Positions 31,440 through 43,149 of a stretch of 64,000 nt of DNA are shown piece after piece. The DNA lies in the NCBI GenBank assembly GCA_029204225.1, contig CM055105.1:14163221-14227220 (forward strand). Direction: 5' to 3'. Both the position numbers and the translations under genes were made by a program. The notes beneath the pieces are model-generated. The model was not told the origin of the DNA. It did no database searches and saw nothing but the letters and a program-made list of their open reading frames with translations. How positions within the stretch are numbered: the stretch's first letter is position 1; every line of letters begins with the position of its first letter. Source of the stretch: Diphasiastrum complanatum. Its lineage: Eukaryota > Streptophyta > Lycopodiopsida > Lycopodiales > Lycopodiaceae.

Positions 31440-31862
31440 AATCTCTCACTTTGCATTTTACGTGAAGTGGTTTTCTCTCACTTCGCAAATTCCGGCAAGT
31501 GGCTGTGAACGTTCCTCGTTTAAAACAGACAAACTTCGGCATTTTCTCTCTTTTTGGGTTTTTGCAAAAAAGCTGAAGTTGCCTTTAAACAAGTTTAAGG
31601 TGCCCTTAAAAAGTTGAAGGTGCCCTAAAAAAGGTGAAGATGTCTTTAACAGTTCAACTCTCTCGCACATTTCGGGAAAATGCGAAAAAGCCGAAGGTGC
31701 CCTTAAAACAAGTTTAAGCTGTCCTTAAAAAGTTGGTGAAGGTGTCTTTAACAGTTAATTCTTAAAAATAGAGGATCTTTTGGAACTTTCTCTCTCTTCG
31801 CACTTTTCGAAAAAATGCGAAAAAGCCGAAGGTGTTGAAAATAGTTAAACCGTTGAACTGTG
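31440..31862. repeat. Diverged tandem repeats inside the copia LTR
   Basis: Blocks built of 'ctctcttcgcactttt.g...aatgcgaaaaagc.gaaggtg' and 'cccttaaaa.aagttgaaggtg' recur three times (about 31530-31655, 31660-31760 and 31785-31862), with a fourth partial start near 31440-31480. The last unit is the one shared with the window's first 90 bases. Confidence 0.75.
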
Positions 31863-31864
31863 AA

Positions 31865-33360
31865 CAATTTGACTTCTTAAAAAATTGAACGAAAAGGTAA
31901 TGTAGAAATTTGGTGGGCCTGCAATGGATACAACTTAGCCTTTCTGATTCAGAGGTTGCACCAAAATCATGGAGCCTTTTGCCCCTTCTGTGAGCCGCGT
32001 TCCGGGATCCCCTTCACGGATGTCTAGCTGCCCACAAATCCAAGTGTTCCCCATTGCCCGCAAAGGGGCTGGTACCAGGGGACATTAAACACTCAGACAT
32101 TTACCACTTATATCCACTTTGAACAAAGTCCTACTTCTACTTATGGGATTTCTTTGAGCGTGGCTTGTAAACTCGAATTATTACTATTCGAGAATAATTC
32201 GTGTTGGATCAATCAGACTTTGTAACACAACAAAACAAAACGAGACAAAATCTAGATGAAAATGAAACGAAGCGAAGCGAAGCGAAACTTAAACGAGCTC
32301 TGACATTGATTTATGCTGGAAGCATAGAGATCGCGAAACGAAACGAAACAAAATGAAACTAGACGAAAGAGAAGAATTTATAAAAAGATCAGTCAGGCTC
32401 TGTTACGAGATGAGACGAAACGAAACAAAACAAGACAAAACGAAACAAAACAAAACGAAACTTAAGTGAGCTTTGAAATCGATTTACGCTTATAGCCAAG
32501 TGATTGCGAAGTGAACCGAAGCGAAACACGAAGCAAAAGCATTCGCGAACAAAATCAGTTCGTCAGAAATTTAGATATGATTGCTGATCACTACCGGCTA
32601 TATCATTCCTACAATCCTTCAGAGTGTAGATAGACACTGCTGATCTACGTTAACAAATTAATATAGCATTCAAAAAAATTAAACCAATGTGCGAAATTGA
32701 ATAAACAAGTGAATCAGATATACAAATAGTAACAAACAAATATTCATTTGAGATCATACAATCATACAGAATAATATGTGCAAACAACTACAATATTATC
32801 TATTGATTTTCTTAGTTTCTAGCACTGCATGACAGATCCACGCAGTGCATTGATGTGAGAGAAATATAGTTCTCCCACGATTCGTGACTCGCTTACTAGC
32901 GGACTTCTGGATCTACAGATCCTCTACAAAATTGTCTCGCTCATAGGCGAACATGTATTCAATATATTTTGTCTTACTGTATTATGCATCAAGCAGAAAG
33001 TATATAGTTCGCGAACTTTTGTGTGTCGCGTCATGTAACTTCCAGATCAGAAAGATTAAACATCTACAACTAATCACAAATTACAAGAGTGGCAGATTAG
33101 CCACGATCTAGAGTACTTCTGTTGATGTCATGTTATCTGATCAAATACTTGTACCCCATGGTACCTGGCTGACCTTCTTGATCCTTAGTGGAGCACGAAT
33201 GATTTTGTGTCGCGAAACAATTTCGTGTCGTGTGTCGCAAAATTGTTCACGAACAATTTTGCTTCATGTGTCTTTTCTGTCATAATCAGGGTGGAGAGCT
33301 AGCAAGGCTGTGGCAATAGAAACATTTTGTTTCTTCAAGTAAGTGCTACAGTTTTCGGGA
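31865..33360. mobile_element. Segment of about 1.5 kb nested in the LTR, with AACGA-rich repeats
   Basis: Absent from the sister LTR at 1-372, so either inserted here or deleted there. At 32225-32540 it is almost wholly made of variants of aacgaaac, gaagcgaa and caaaacaaaa. Two copies of an 'aaac(g/t)tta..(c/g)gagct.tgacattgattta.gct' block frame it (near 32285 and 32460). No coding frame or terminal repeat was recognised. Confidence 0.5.
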
Positions 33361-33641
33361 AAGTGCAAAAAATGCGGACTGTGCGACACTTAGTGTGTTT
33401 ATGCAGATTGTTCAAAAAGTAATGTAAATCTGCAGACTTGTTCTAAATGCAAGTTTGTGGAAGTCCTTGAAGATGGCCAAGTCTTCAATGACTTCAAGTT
33501 ATTAAACTTAACATCTGAACTTGAAATTAATGGGATTGGTTACCTTTTGCTGGAGATCAGCCGGAAGTCTGTTGTAGACATCCTTAAATTGGCTGTCTAA
33601 GTTATGATTCCAAGGAGGCAACTGTGGGCTAATCTCCAACA

Positions 33642-34560
33642 TGTATGGCTCAGGTCGTATCAGCCTCAAAATCGGCGCCTTTTAATTTGTGGATATCCAT
33701 AATTTCTTTTTATATTTTTTCTTGGCTACATGTCGATGGGCGCATGTGCCCCCATAAATTATGGATTTTCGTGCCAACTTTTGTCATTATGAATATAAAT
33801 GTGCATGCTTTTTAGCCCCACGTGTAGGCAATCTATTGGGCACCATTTTTTGGGACAATCAACCCATTGAATATAGAACAAGTGTACGATTGGAATTTAG
33901 GCCCTACATCTATATATACAAAAGTGGCCTGAAGTCGGCTGTTTTTTTCTTGCTTACATCTTTTTGCTCGCATAATTTGTGTTCATTGTTCTCTGTGGTG
34001 GAGTATCGATTGAATGCACGTGCTTCATTGCTGCATATCCCTTTCACTTCTTTTGTGCGTTGAACCAATATCAGCCGCAGGTCTGCTGGTCTACCACCGA
34101 TATCGAATCAACGCACAGTTTTTATCATCATTTTCGTATTAACCGTGTCTACGCGTGTTGAAACGATGCATGGTTTTTTTTTTTCAACATTACCATTTGC
34201 ATATGGCTTCTTGTACATCTTCGGATGATAAAATTAGGGAATTCTTGGCTATCAGTGAAAATTTCCACTGAAAAAATTCATTATTTTATTTCTCTTTTCT
34301 TTTCTACTTTTGATATTGATAAGTTTCTTTATGAGAATTGTTTTTAGCTTGTTGATCTTCTTGATAAAATTGGTTATGTAATTAAAACCCCTCATATAGA
34401 TATAGACAACTCTAATTATGTTTATTTCATAGATCTTGTACATGCACAGCCATCTTCCAACAAAAGCACGATAGAAAATACAAGAAATTATATGACAGCT
34501 TAAAAAAAAACCACTCATTGTAGTATTCACAAAAGACAATGTCGTCTTTTTATAAAAGGC
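33642..34560. other. No gene seen
   Basis: AT-rich. Open frames (33761-34063 plus strand and 34252-34539 minus strand) show no recognisable motif and are of low complexity in part. Confidence 0.4.
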
Positions 34561-35210
34561 ATGGCATTTATTTTTTTCATCTCTATTGAAGTACCAGAAG
34601 ATGAACCCGTTGGTTCATCTTCATTAGCATTACTGACAATCCCTTCATCTGTTCTAATAGAGGTAGATGAATATGACGTTGATATAGGTGAGGATGTTGA
34701 ATCAGAAATGGCATCTGAATATGAGCAGGCCACTTGTCGCTCATTAATTTTGTCCAATTGTAAATCTTCAGAAACGTCTTTTCGGGAGAAAAATCTGCTG
34801 GATCTTCTTGTATATATTATAAATAATGATCATTATATATCGTTCAACGATATTGAAGATGTTTTTGATTTGAGAGAAGATGAAATATTTTCAATTTTTT
34901 TGAAAGGATTGTTAGAATTTCTGATATTATTGATTATGATTATGATGATGTCGGGCCCGAGATTGATATTGTAACGGATGACAACTAGAAATTTGGTGAG
35001 ACTATGGATGCCATGATGAAGAAATACAAATCTTATTCAGAAACCTTGTCGATTGAAGAAGAATTTTTGGAGTTTCAGAAAATGTATCCACCCAGGATTC
35101 ATCATGAACTTGTGAGAACTGAAGAGTGTGTTGGTGGCCACGACATTACAACAGAAAATATGGTCGGTTTCGATGATGATGATCTTGTAAGATATTATTC
35201 TATGAGCTAA
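34561..35210 (+). pseudogene. Unknown acidic protein remnant
   Basis: Frames 34561-34974 and 35004-35210 read as one former acidic protein with a shift near 34915. The first ends in a coherent IINNDHYISFNDIEDVFDLR, then EDEIFSIFLKGL. In the other frame IIDYDYDDVGPEIDIVTDDN leads into MDAMMKKYKSYSETLSIEEE and FLEFQKMYPPRIHHEL. Further coherent text (SFAIRRGGLREGSTTIGQKD) occurs near 35310-35370. I do not recognise the family. It sits just upstream of a gypsy pol and could be a captured host fragment. Confidence 0.35.
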
Positions 35211-35676
35211 TACTTGAATTGTTGTTCTAATTTTTGTAATTGTGATTTTAATTTTGTAATCTAAAAATATCTTGTATTGTAATTTTTTTTACAAAATACC
35301 ATCGAAGTAGATTCCTTTGCTATAAGACGTGGAGGTCTTCGGGAGGGATCGACAACTATTGGACAAAAGGATACATCCCTTGATCACTATTTGAAATTTT
35401 TTGTAAATAATAAACTTTGTATATATCATACGAGTTTTAGTCCATTTGCCGCAACCATTATAACGGCAATTAGAGCATTGTCTGTTTGCTTAGGAGGCAT
35501 TGTCTGTTTGCTTGAATGCCAAAGAAACATTCAAGATTGTTTTTGTTAAGAGGGATCTAGCTATTAAAATACTCGGTTATGTCCCTAGAAATACCACAAA
35601 AAGATCATCATCAATGTCTCTTTATTCAGGTATATAGATATGAGCAAAAGGAAAAATATACAGTTTTTAGATCCAT

Positions 35677-36765
35677 ATGAAAGGAGATTGTTCCTTCATG
35701 ACAATACCATGCATCTCAAACTTGGAGATGTTGAAAATTGAAATTAAAATAGATTATACATATATATACATCCAAAATTGCCCAAATGATTTGGACATTT
35801 TTGATATTCAGATCCTCCACTACATGGAGGCACTTCCACTCAAGGCCTTTCTGCAACACTCATCCAAAGTAAAACCAGTTGCCAAGGTCACGGTTGAAAA
35901 ACCTGATACCAAGCTATACCGTGTCAAATGACCAAATTATCCATGGGACCTCTATGAAGAGAAAACAATCTTTTAAATCGACGACGATATCCTCCATGAT
36001 GTGCCACCACTTCCTCACCCACACACCTCATGTCCTCGAAATCCACAACCTTGTGGCCATACCATGAAAGAAAAGATGAAGAAACCTCTTCAAATTCAAT
36101 CACCTAGAGACCTTACCATTGCTAGGGAAGTTCTTGAGATTGCATCCACTCATACGCCAATCCCCGAACCTCCCAAATCGCCATCCAGACAGTTGAAAGA
36201 CAAGGCCCCACTTGAATCCCCAACACGTGATGTGCCTACATATTTTAAGGACTATATGATCGAGGATGTAACCATCCAATTACCCCAAGCTCAACGAGAG
36301 CCAAATGGTAATTCACCCTACGAAGGCCCTGCCCGAACCATCACTCTCTCCTTGAGTGAGCCCAATGAAAGTAACGAATACATTGTCCACGTCGGGGCTC
36401 ATCTCAATCGAGAACAACGTAGAAGGCTTGAGAAACTTTTGCGCAAATATCGACATGTCTTTGCTTGGTCCTATAAAGACATGAAAGGAGTCTCACCCCA
36501 GGTAGTTGTCCATTGTATTTCCCTTAAACCAGGTGCGAGACCAACTGCCAGCCGTCCCTACAGATGTAATCCGATCTACAAGGCCAAAATCAAAGAAGAA
36601 TTACAACGCTTGTTAGATGCAGGATTCATCATACTGTGTGGGTCTCCCCAATCGTCATTGTTCCTAAGAAAAATGGAAAACTTTGCATCTGCGTCAATTT
36701 TAAAAAACTTAATGCCATCACAGAACAGAATCGCTTTTCATTACCTTTCGGAGAATCCATCTTAG
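35677..36765 (+). pseudogene. Ty3/gypsy element C: protease-RT linker and start of reverse transcriptase
   Basis: Starting near 35690 the frames give a degenerate N-terminal part (ALPLKAFLQHSSKVKPVAKV) and a Pro-rich stretch, then FKDYMIEDVTIQLPQAQREP, VGAHLNREQRRRLEKLLRKY and RHVFAWSYKDMKGVSPQVVV, which is the linker before gypsy reverse transcriptase. The palm begins with PYRCNPIYKAKIKEELQRLL and DAGFI. A frameshift near 36640 moves the reading into the next frame. No active-site protease triad was found upstream, so the 5' half is lost. Confidence 0.8.
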
Positions 36766-37600
36766 AAAATCTACTTGGAGATGAGGCCTACTCCTTCTTA
36801 GATGGCTTTAGCGGATACAATATGATTCAAATTGCTGAAGAAGATCAACATAAAAATGCTTTTGCCATAGAATGGGGAACCTTCTATTGGAAAGTTGCCT
36901 TTTGGTCTTTGTAATGCTCTTAGCACTTTCCAACGTGTTATGCAAGTTGCCTTTTCTTAGCAGATGGGAGATACCCTAGAGGTTTACTTGGACGATTTAG
37001 GTGCACATTCCAAATAAACACGTCATCTGTCTGTGTTTGAGAAAATTTTTGTCCAATGTGAACACTTAGGCATCTCCTTGAACCCTAAAAAATGCCAGAT
37101 ATGGGTAACACATGGTATTGTGTTAGGACATATCATGTCAAAAAACAGCATCGCAATTGACCCAGAAAAGATCCTGATCATTCAAAATTTGCTCAAACCA
37201 CGCACCATCTGTGAAGTGTATTCTTTCCTAGGCCACGCCAACTACTATTGGTACTTTATTTTTGATTTTGCTAATAAAACATGATTAATCTATTAAGTGG
37301 TTGTTGTTTCCCAAACTGACTGATGAACAACGCGTCACATTTATTCAGTTAAACAAAGCCCTTACCAATGCACCTATCCTCCGGGCTCCTAATTATTCCA
37401 AAGAATTCCATGTGCATACCGATGCATCCAAGTATGTCATTGGAACAGTGCTCACCCAACCGGGAGAATTCAGAAAGGATTCCCCAATCCGATTTCTCAC
37501 TAGACAATTGATACTTGCTGAAGTCAATTATACCACTATTGAGCATGAAGCTTTGGAAGTTTTGCCATTATCTTCTGGGAAAATTTTTTGCCTTCTTCAC
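36636..37600 (+). pseudogene. Ty3/gypsy element C: reverse transcriptase and RNase H
   Basis: VSPIVIVPKKNGKLCICVNF, FLDGFSGYNMIQIAEEDQHK, then after a shift FGLCNALSTFQRVMQVAFS and the catalytic box as VYLDDLGAHSK (both Asp of the DD pair present). The thumb follows: HLGISLNPKKCQ and FLGHANYYWYFI. RNase H follows with FHVHTDASKYVIGTVLTQPG. Stops and shifts occur near 36910, 36958, 37014, 37285 and 37590. The enzyme would make element cDNA in cytoplasmic particles. This copy is dead. Confidence 0.85.
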
Positions 37601-39090
37601 TGATCATCAAGCACTCCTATATCTCATCAACAAGACTTGTACAACCAGTCGTATTACTCGATGGATCCTATTACTATGAGAATTTGAGTTTAGGATCATG
37701 GTTCGAAAGGGAGTTCAACATTTTTTTAGCAAACCATCTATCTCGAATCCCTAACCTACCAACTATCGATCAAGACATCAACGATGATTTACCCGATGCC
37801 ATCTTATTTCAAGTTGACTCTACACCCATTTGGGCCAAGGAAATCACAGAATATTTAACCTTGGGTTAGATGGATTCATCCTTATCTAAACCCGAACAAC
37901 GTGCGTTGCCCCTCAAAACCAAACCTTATACATTAATTGCAGGACAAATTTACAAGCTAAGATTAGATGGAATTATCCGACACTGTCTTAGTGAAGGTGA
38001 AATATCCTCTGTTATCTCCCTCACTCATGAAGGTATTGGAGCAGGTCATGTCTTTTCCGAAATGACTGCTAAGAAAATCCTCTTGGCAGAATTTTGGTGG
38101 CCAACTCTTTTTAGGGATACGCACACCTATACTAAAGCCTGTGATGTTTGTCAAAGAACAAAACGATCAAAAGATCGACTACATGCCTTTACACCCTATC
38201 ACAACTGATCAAGTTTTCCAGATGGAAAATTGATTATGTTGGATCCATTAGTCCCACTGTGAAACACACTCAATCCCACTATATTGTAGTAGCTATGGTC
38301 TATTGTACCAAATGGGTTGAAGCAAGAGCTGTTTGCAATGCTGACGCTCGTTCTACCGCAAAATTTCTCTATGAACATGTTATCGTTCATTTAGGATGCC
38401 CTCTAGAACTTATCAGCGATAGGGGTACACATTTTCTTAACTCTGTAATAACAAATCTACTTTCCAAATTTTTTGTGGTACATCACAAAAGTTTCACGGT
38501 ATTATCCACGATTCAATGGTTAGGTGGAATCCACAAACAAAATCTTATGTGGTGTTCTCACGAAAACCGTTGAGTCCAGCCGATCCAATTGGGAACTAAA
38601 ACTTCATCCTGCTCTATGGGCCTACCGCACTACCCCGAAGGAGCCACATGCTTAACCCCTTCCAGCTAGTATATGGCCAAGAAGCCATTATGTCTGTAGA
38701 ATTCCATATTCCATCCCTTCGACTAGCCTACAATCTCGAACTAGATAATCGACAGATTCTAGCGAACAAGTTATTTTATCTGGAACAACTATGTGAAACA
38801 CGTCGGATCACCATCCATGCAATAAGTTCACAAACATCGAAAAAAGACATGGCATGATCGATCCTTAAAACTCAAAGAGTTCCAGGTCGGAGATAAGGTC
38901 CTGTTATACCAAGTCAAATCATTTAAAGAAAAACTCAAATTTTCTGGCCAAGGACCTTATGCCAGTCAAAAACTATCTGCCTTTGGATATGTCCAACTCC
39001 AAACCCTACAATTTTATATTCTAGACACTATGGTCAATGGGAGCAGACTTAGAAAGTACAATGAGCCCAGTTTTTATCTTGATATGTACT
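37601..39090 (+). pseudogene. Ty3/gypsy element C: integrase
   Basis: A zinc-binding domain reads LTHEGIGAGHVFSEMTAKKI and KACDVCQRTKRS at 37870-38208. The core follows in another frame with WKIDYVGSI and LISDRGTHFLN; the catalytic Glu is lost behind a frameshift near 38500. The C-terminal part continues through ALWAYRTTPK, MLNPFQLVYGQEAIMSVEF and DNRQILANKL to about 38860, then a broken tail to about 39090. It is recognisable as one plant gypsy integrase, inactivated by several shifts. No chromodomain was recognised. Confidence 0.85.
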
Positions 39091-40500
39091 AGGTTGTTTA
39101 TTTCCTAAATTTTGTTATTTATTTCTGTTTACTGCCTGTTTGACTTTTTGACAAAAATTTTTGATATGTTTTTTATTTTAGAACATCGAGATATCCTTAG
39201 ATCAGGACTATAATCAGTCTTTTTCTATCAAACCACAAGAATCATTTTTTTACTGAAATGTTGTTTCACAATCACATCAGATAGAATTCGTCCAAACCCA
39301 TTTTTAGTATGCATGATTAATTTATTACCTCCACGAATTCTATCTCAGAGACAAACTTTTCAGAAATAAAATAACTAGGTTTTTTGCATCAGATCCTCAC
39401 TGACAGAATTCGTAGGTAATTCGCTGAGCCTCAAAATCACGTCCACGATTTCTCTGTCATATCTGTGAATTATGATCAGACCAATTTTTGTACTGTCAGC
39501 CATTTTTTACTCATTTTTGTACCAAAAAATCACTTATAGGAACTCACTGGCCCTTAGAATAGTGCCTTAAAATTCGTGAACCTCACTATGAAATCGTGGG
39601 CACTGAGGACGATTTCTAGGAGAAGTTACGATTTTCTGTCCAAAAAGTCTATGTATAGGCCTCAACCATCCTCTCTACGAGTTCATTCTAGATTTATGCT
39701 CTCCCATACTGAAATTTTTTAAAAAATTTCAAAATTTCCAGAACCACCAAGAAAAAAAGAAATAAAACTCCGTGGCATGTGTATTATAAGTCCACGTATG
39801 GGTATTTGCCAATAAACTTCTACCATGGCATGTGTTTTGTAAGTCCATGGGTAGAAGCTTAAATAAATAAAATAACTTAAACTTAGACTTAAGAAAACTT
39901 AAGTTTAGAAAGATTCTAAGTTATCTTAAGCTATCTTAAGTCTAAAGTTAGAAATCCTAAAAATTCTAAAGTTCTAAGTTAGAAGTTTAGAAACCTTAGA
40001 ATGGCTAGTTTAGACATTAATCCCATAAGCTAGTGGATGCTTATGGAAGGCCCTTCGACATTTCCCTTGTAAATAACACTTTTGAGATTAAGCTATCTTG
40101 CTCTCTATTTTGGATATGATCATTCTATTTCATTTGTGTCTCCTTTGGGAAGGTGCATAGCTTGAGGGAAGGTGCTCGGGTCTCCTCTTGCCTCCCTTTC
40201 ATTGATTTTCTATATTGTGGCATGCTTTCATTATTTTATGCTTAAATAGTTGCAATATCAGTTTTATTTCCTTTTGGTTGTTAAGTAGGATCTAGTTAGT
40301 GATCTTGCTATGGGCTAGTTGGGTAAGCCTTAGTCAAGTTAGCTTTTATTTTTGTTCTGAGCACCAGTTGGGAAAGCCTTGGTACTCCCTTCCTTGTCAT
40401 TTATGTTTTCATTTCACTGTTGTTAAGCTTTGTAGAACTTAGAAGGTGGACGACCGGTCTACCACTATACTATGCACGAATCATTTCTTAGACCTAGCCA
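39091..40500 (+). other. Non-coding downstream of gypsy C, candidate 3' untranslated region and LTR
   Basis: No coding frame. At 39740-39870 a duplicated 'tggcatgtgt(a/t)tt.taagtcca.g' pair occurs, and at 39860-40010 a dense run of taagtt, cttaag and ttctaaagt motifs. Pairs such as gttgggaaagccttggtact and gttgggtaagccttagtcaa near 40318-40390 are repeated. An LTR is likely here, but its ends could not be set and no second copy exists in the window. Confidence 0.4.
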
Positions 40501-41324
40501 TCGTAGAAGAGTTAGATTTACTTCCAACATCTTCTTATTGCAGCTATGAAAAATACATGAGCTTATAACATGCTAAAAAGATCTACCAACAACAATCACT
40601 ATTGTGGAAGAGCAATAGAAAACAAGACAATCATGTTTATTCAATTTATAGACACTTTACTTCAATAAGAGAAAGCCTTGGTTGGACATCAATGCGGATA
40701 TTGTGAAAAAACAATCAGAACAATCATTTGCGAAATGCATATATTTTGGAATTCATGAATAGAGTCTTTATTTCAATAAAAGAAAACCCAAGCTTGGCTC
40801 GTACATATTGACAATGAGGAATATTTTATCTTTAAATGTCACTATATTGACTCATTATTGCAATAAACTGGTGCCTATTTCTCTATCAATAAATTTTAAT
40901 AATTCCTATAAATTGTATAATAGTTATATGTTTTGTATATTAATATTAAAAAAAATATTACAAATTTAAAATTTTAAAAAATTTGTTTATCTAACTAATA
41001 TAAATTATCAGTAAACTTAAATAACACAAAATTTTCAACAAAACAATTATTTTCAAAATAAATACAATCGTCTTATAGAAAAAACTAAAATGTCCATATA
41101 CATAATTGTGTTAAATAGTTTTTCAATGCAATAAAAAATTTCAACTAGAATATTTGGATAAGAACTAGTAGGTCTACCAATATTTGTATATGTTGGAGCC
41201 ACTGTATGATCATGAGTAACTAGATTTGTATCTTTTACAATCTGTCTATTATTTCTTGAGCCATATAATCTTTTTTAATCTAACAAAAATTATTTGTAAT
41301 ACACTTCACATTATTTGTGGAGTG
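40501..41324. other. No gene seen
   Basis: Very AT-rich sequence without a convincing frame or repeat, ending at the hairpin at 41325. Confidence 0.4.
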
Positions 41325-41351
41325 CCAAGAGAACGCTTTGCGTTCTCTTGG
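41325..41351. repeat. Perfect inverted repeat with 12-base arms
   Basis: ccaagagaacgc, then ttt, then gcgttctcttgg. The arms pair perfectly around a 3-base loop inside otherwise AT-rich DNA. It may be a collapsed pair of transposon ends or an insertion scar. Confidence 0.85.
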
Positions 41352-41409
41352 CCTGGAGAAGTCTACGTTGCTTTCCTACCTATCTTCGTGATTATCAAAT
41401 TGTTCTTAT

Positions 41410-42636
41410 GATTTATTTTTTTTTATATTTTTACAATTTTATTTTGATATTTAATTTTGTAATTTTTAATTTTCTAATTAGTTTTTTAAAATTTTATAGT
41501 TTTAGATATTTAAATTCTATTTAAAAAATATTTTTTACTATTTTATTATTATAAAAAGAATTTAATTTTGATATTTAGATTTTGTGAAAATATTTTAATA
41601 TTTTTGATTTTTTGATTTTTTGATTTGTTTAATATTTTTAATATTTTTGAGATTTAAAATTTTTAAATATAATTTTTATATTTTTGAACTTTTTTGTGTT
41701 TTAATTTTACCTTTAAATTATATTTTTTTAAATTTTTATTTTAGATTTTTTTAATTTTTAGTTTATAAGTTGTCTCTCGACCTATGCCTATGAGGTCGAG
41801 AAGTCCAATGAGGACCTATGCTGAGCATAGGTTTGAGCTTAAGTCCATTGAGTAATTATGTTGAGCATAAGTCCAATGAACACTTATGCTAGGTCATCCC
41901 TCATTTATGCTCATCAATGAGTATTTATATTGAGCAATGAGCATTTATGTTGAGAAGTGAACACTTATGTTGAGCATAGGTTGAGAGATGACCTCTGCTA
42001 AGAGCACTTATGCTTAGCATAAGTCAAGAGAGAACTTATGCTGATGAGCATAAGTCAAGAGAGAAAAGTCAAAAGAGAACTTATAATGGTCATCTGAAGA
42101 GTTTCAATAGCCATTTAGATCTTCAATTCCTACAATGGTAGTCCATTCCTCTACTATTTTACAACAGTTTGAACTTTAATCTTTCTACAAAACAAACAAC
42201 ATGAATTTATTTGGGTTCTAGAAAAAATCACCTAACTGTAAACGCTTACAATGCTAAATGGTCTTGTAACTTTAATGAAACGTTGGGAGTCTTACTACAC
42301 TTTTAGAATAAAAAATTAACGAAAATCATTCATTTTGCTAAAGTGATTGGCTTCATTCAGTGTAACGACACGTTGTCGAAAATTGTACGTGTATGTGTAC
42401 CACTTCAAAGAATGTCTTTTTGGAAAGGTACGAGTTACAAATGTTACAATTAGATCCAAAAGACAAGATGAAGTGTGAACAACAAAAGATCAACCAAGAG
42501 TTGATAATTTAAATCTCCAAGACATGGATATATTCACGTTTAATGTCAAGTTGACAACGACGAACCATTTATGAAAATCAACAATATCTATTTTACAAGG
42601 ACATCTTGGGTTAAGTGCACAACCATAATCTTTGAC
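41410..42636 (+). repeat. Long direct repeat, copy 1 (upstream part of the unknown gene family)
   Basis: From a T-rich block (about 41410-41760) through cgacctatgcctatgaggtc, a run of 'ttatgctgagcataagt' motifs, tggtagtccattcctctact and the coding-like stretch to gtgcacaaccataatctt near 42635, it matches 60070-61356 on the same strand with scattered differences. The two copies diverge sharply after that point. The coding-like part corresponds to the frame described at 60926-61177. Confidence 0.85.
41780..42080. repeat. Cluster of short 'cttatgctgagcataagt' repeats
   Basis: Near-palindromic words (acttatg, ttgagcataagt, cacttatgctaggt, agcataagtcaagagaga) recur more than ten times in 300 bases, and likewise at 60510-60800 in the second copy of the long repeat. 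Many are imperfect inverted repeats of each other. Confidence 0.8.
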
Positions 42637-43149
42637 TAGGCATTAACGTAGCAAAGCCACAATATACAATTTTTTTGTCAACATTGGATGATGACTCTTA
42701 TAACGAGGACGATAAGTCATCAACTTTGATAGCTGAAAATGAGAGTCTTGGTAATATTTCAAGGATTGACTTGAGAGGAGTTAGTAAAAAATTTCTCGGA
42801 ATTTGAATTGTAAAAAATATATACATAAAAAATATTTTCAGTGCTTTCAAAATTTGTGGCTTTAGCGTAACTAGCATCAAATGTATTCTAGGAGTTTTTT
42901 TTCCATGAAAGTCAATGTAGACTATTAAAACACCATAGATATTTGTGCATTTTATTTAGGTGGACATTTTCAATTTTTTAGATTATTTAATAATTTTAAT
43001 TTTTTTGACATGGTGTATTGATTTTTTTTTGGGTGAAAATACATATTTTTTGCAAAGATTTTTCGTGATTTATGAATTTTTTTTTTATGAAAAAGCATGT
43101 TTTGTTGAAAGTACAGTACTTGAGGACCTCAAATGGATTTTTGAATGAT
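42637..43149. other. No gene seen
   Basis: AT-rich. Short frames at 42698-42880 (minus) and 42960-43148 (plus) are low-complexity and show no motif. Confidence 0.4.

Larger units (their letters stand above)
30708..33641 (-). repeat. 5' LTR of copia element B, enlarged by a nested segment
   Basis: On the minus strand it starts TGTTGGAGATTAGCCCACAG at 33641 and ends near 30708 before the primer site, about 2.9 kb. The outer part (33365-33641) and the block at 31785-31862 together match the 1-372 copy, where they are contiguous. So 31865 to about 33360 is extra here. The part below 31860 contains related repeats (see 31440-31862). Confidence 0.75.

Noticed and set aside
40900-41760. Organellar insertion suggested by very high AT content
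   Set aside because: No chloroplast or mitochondrial gene sequence was recognised.
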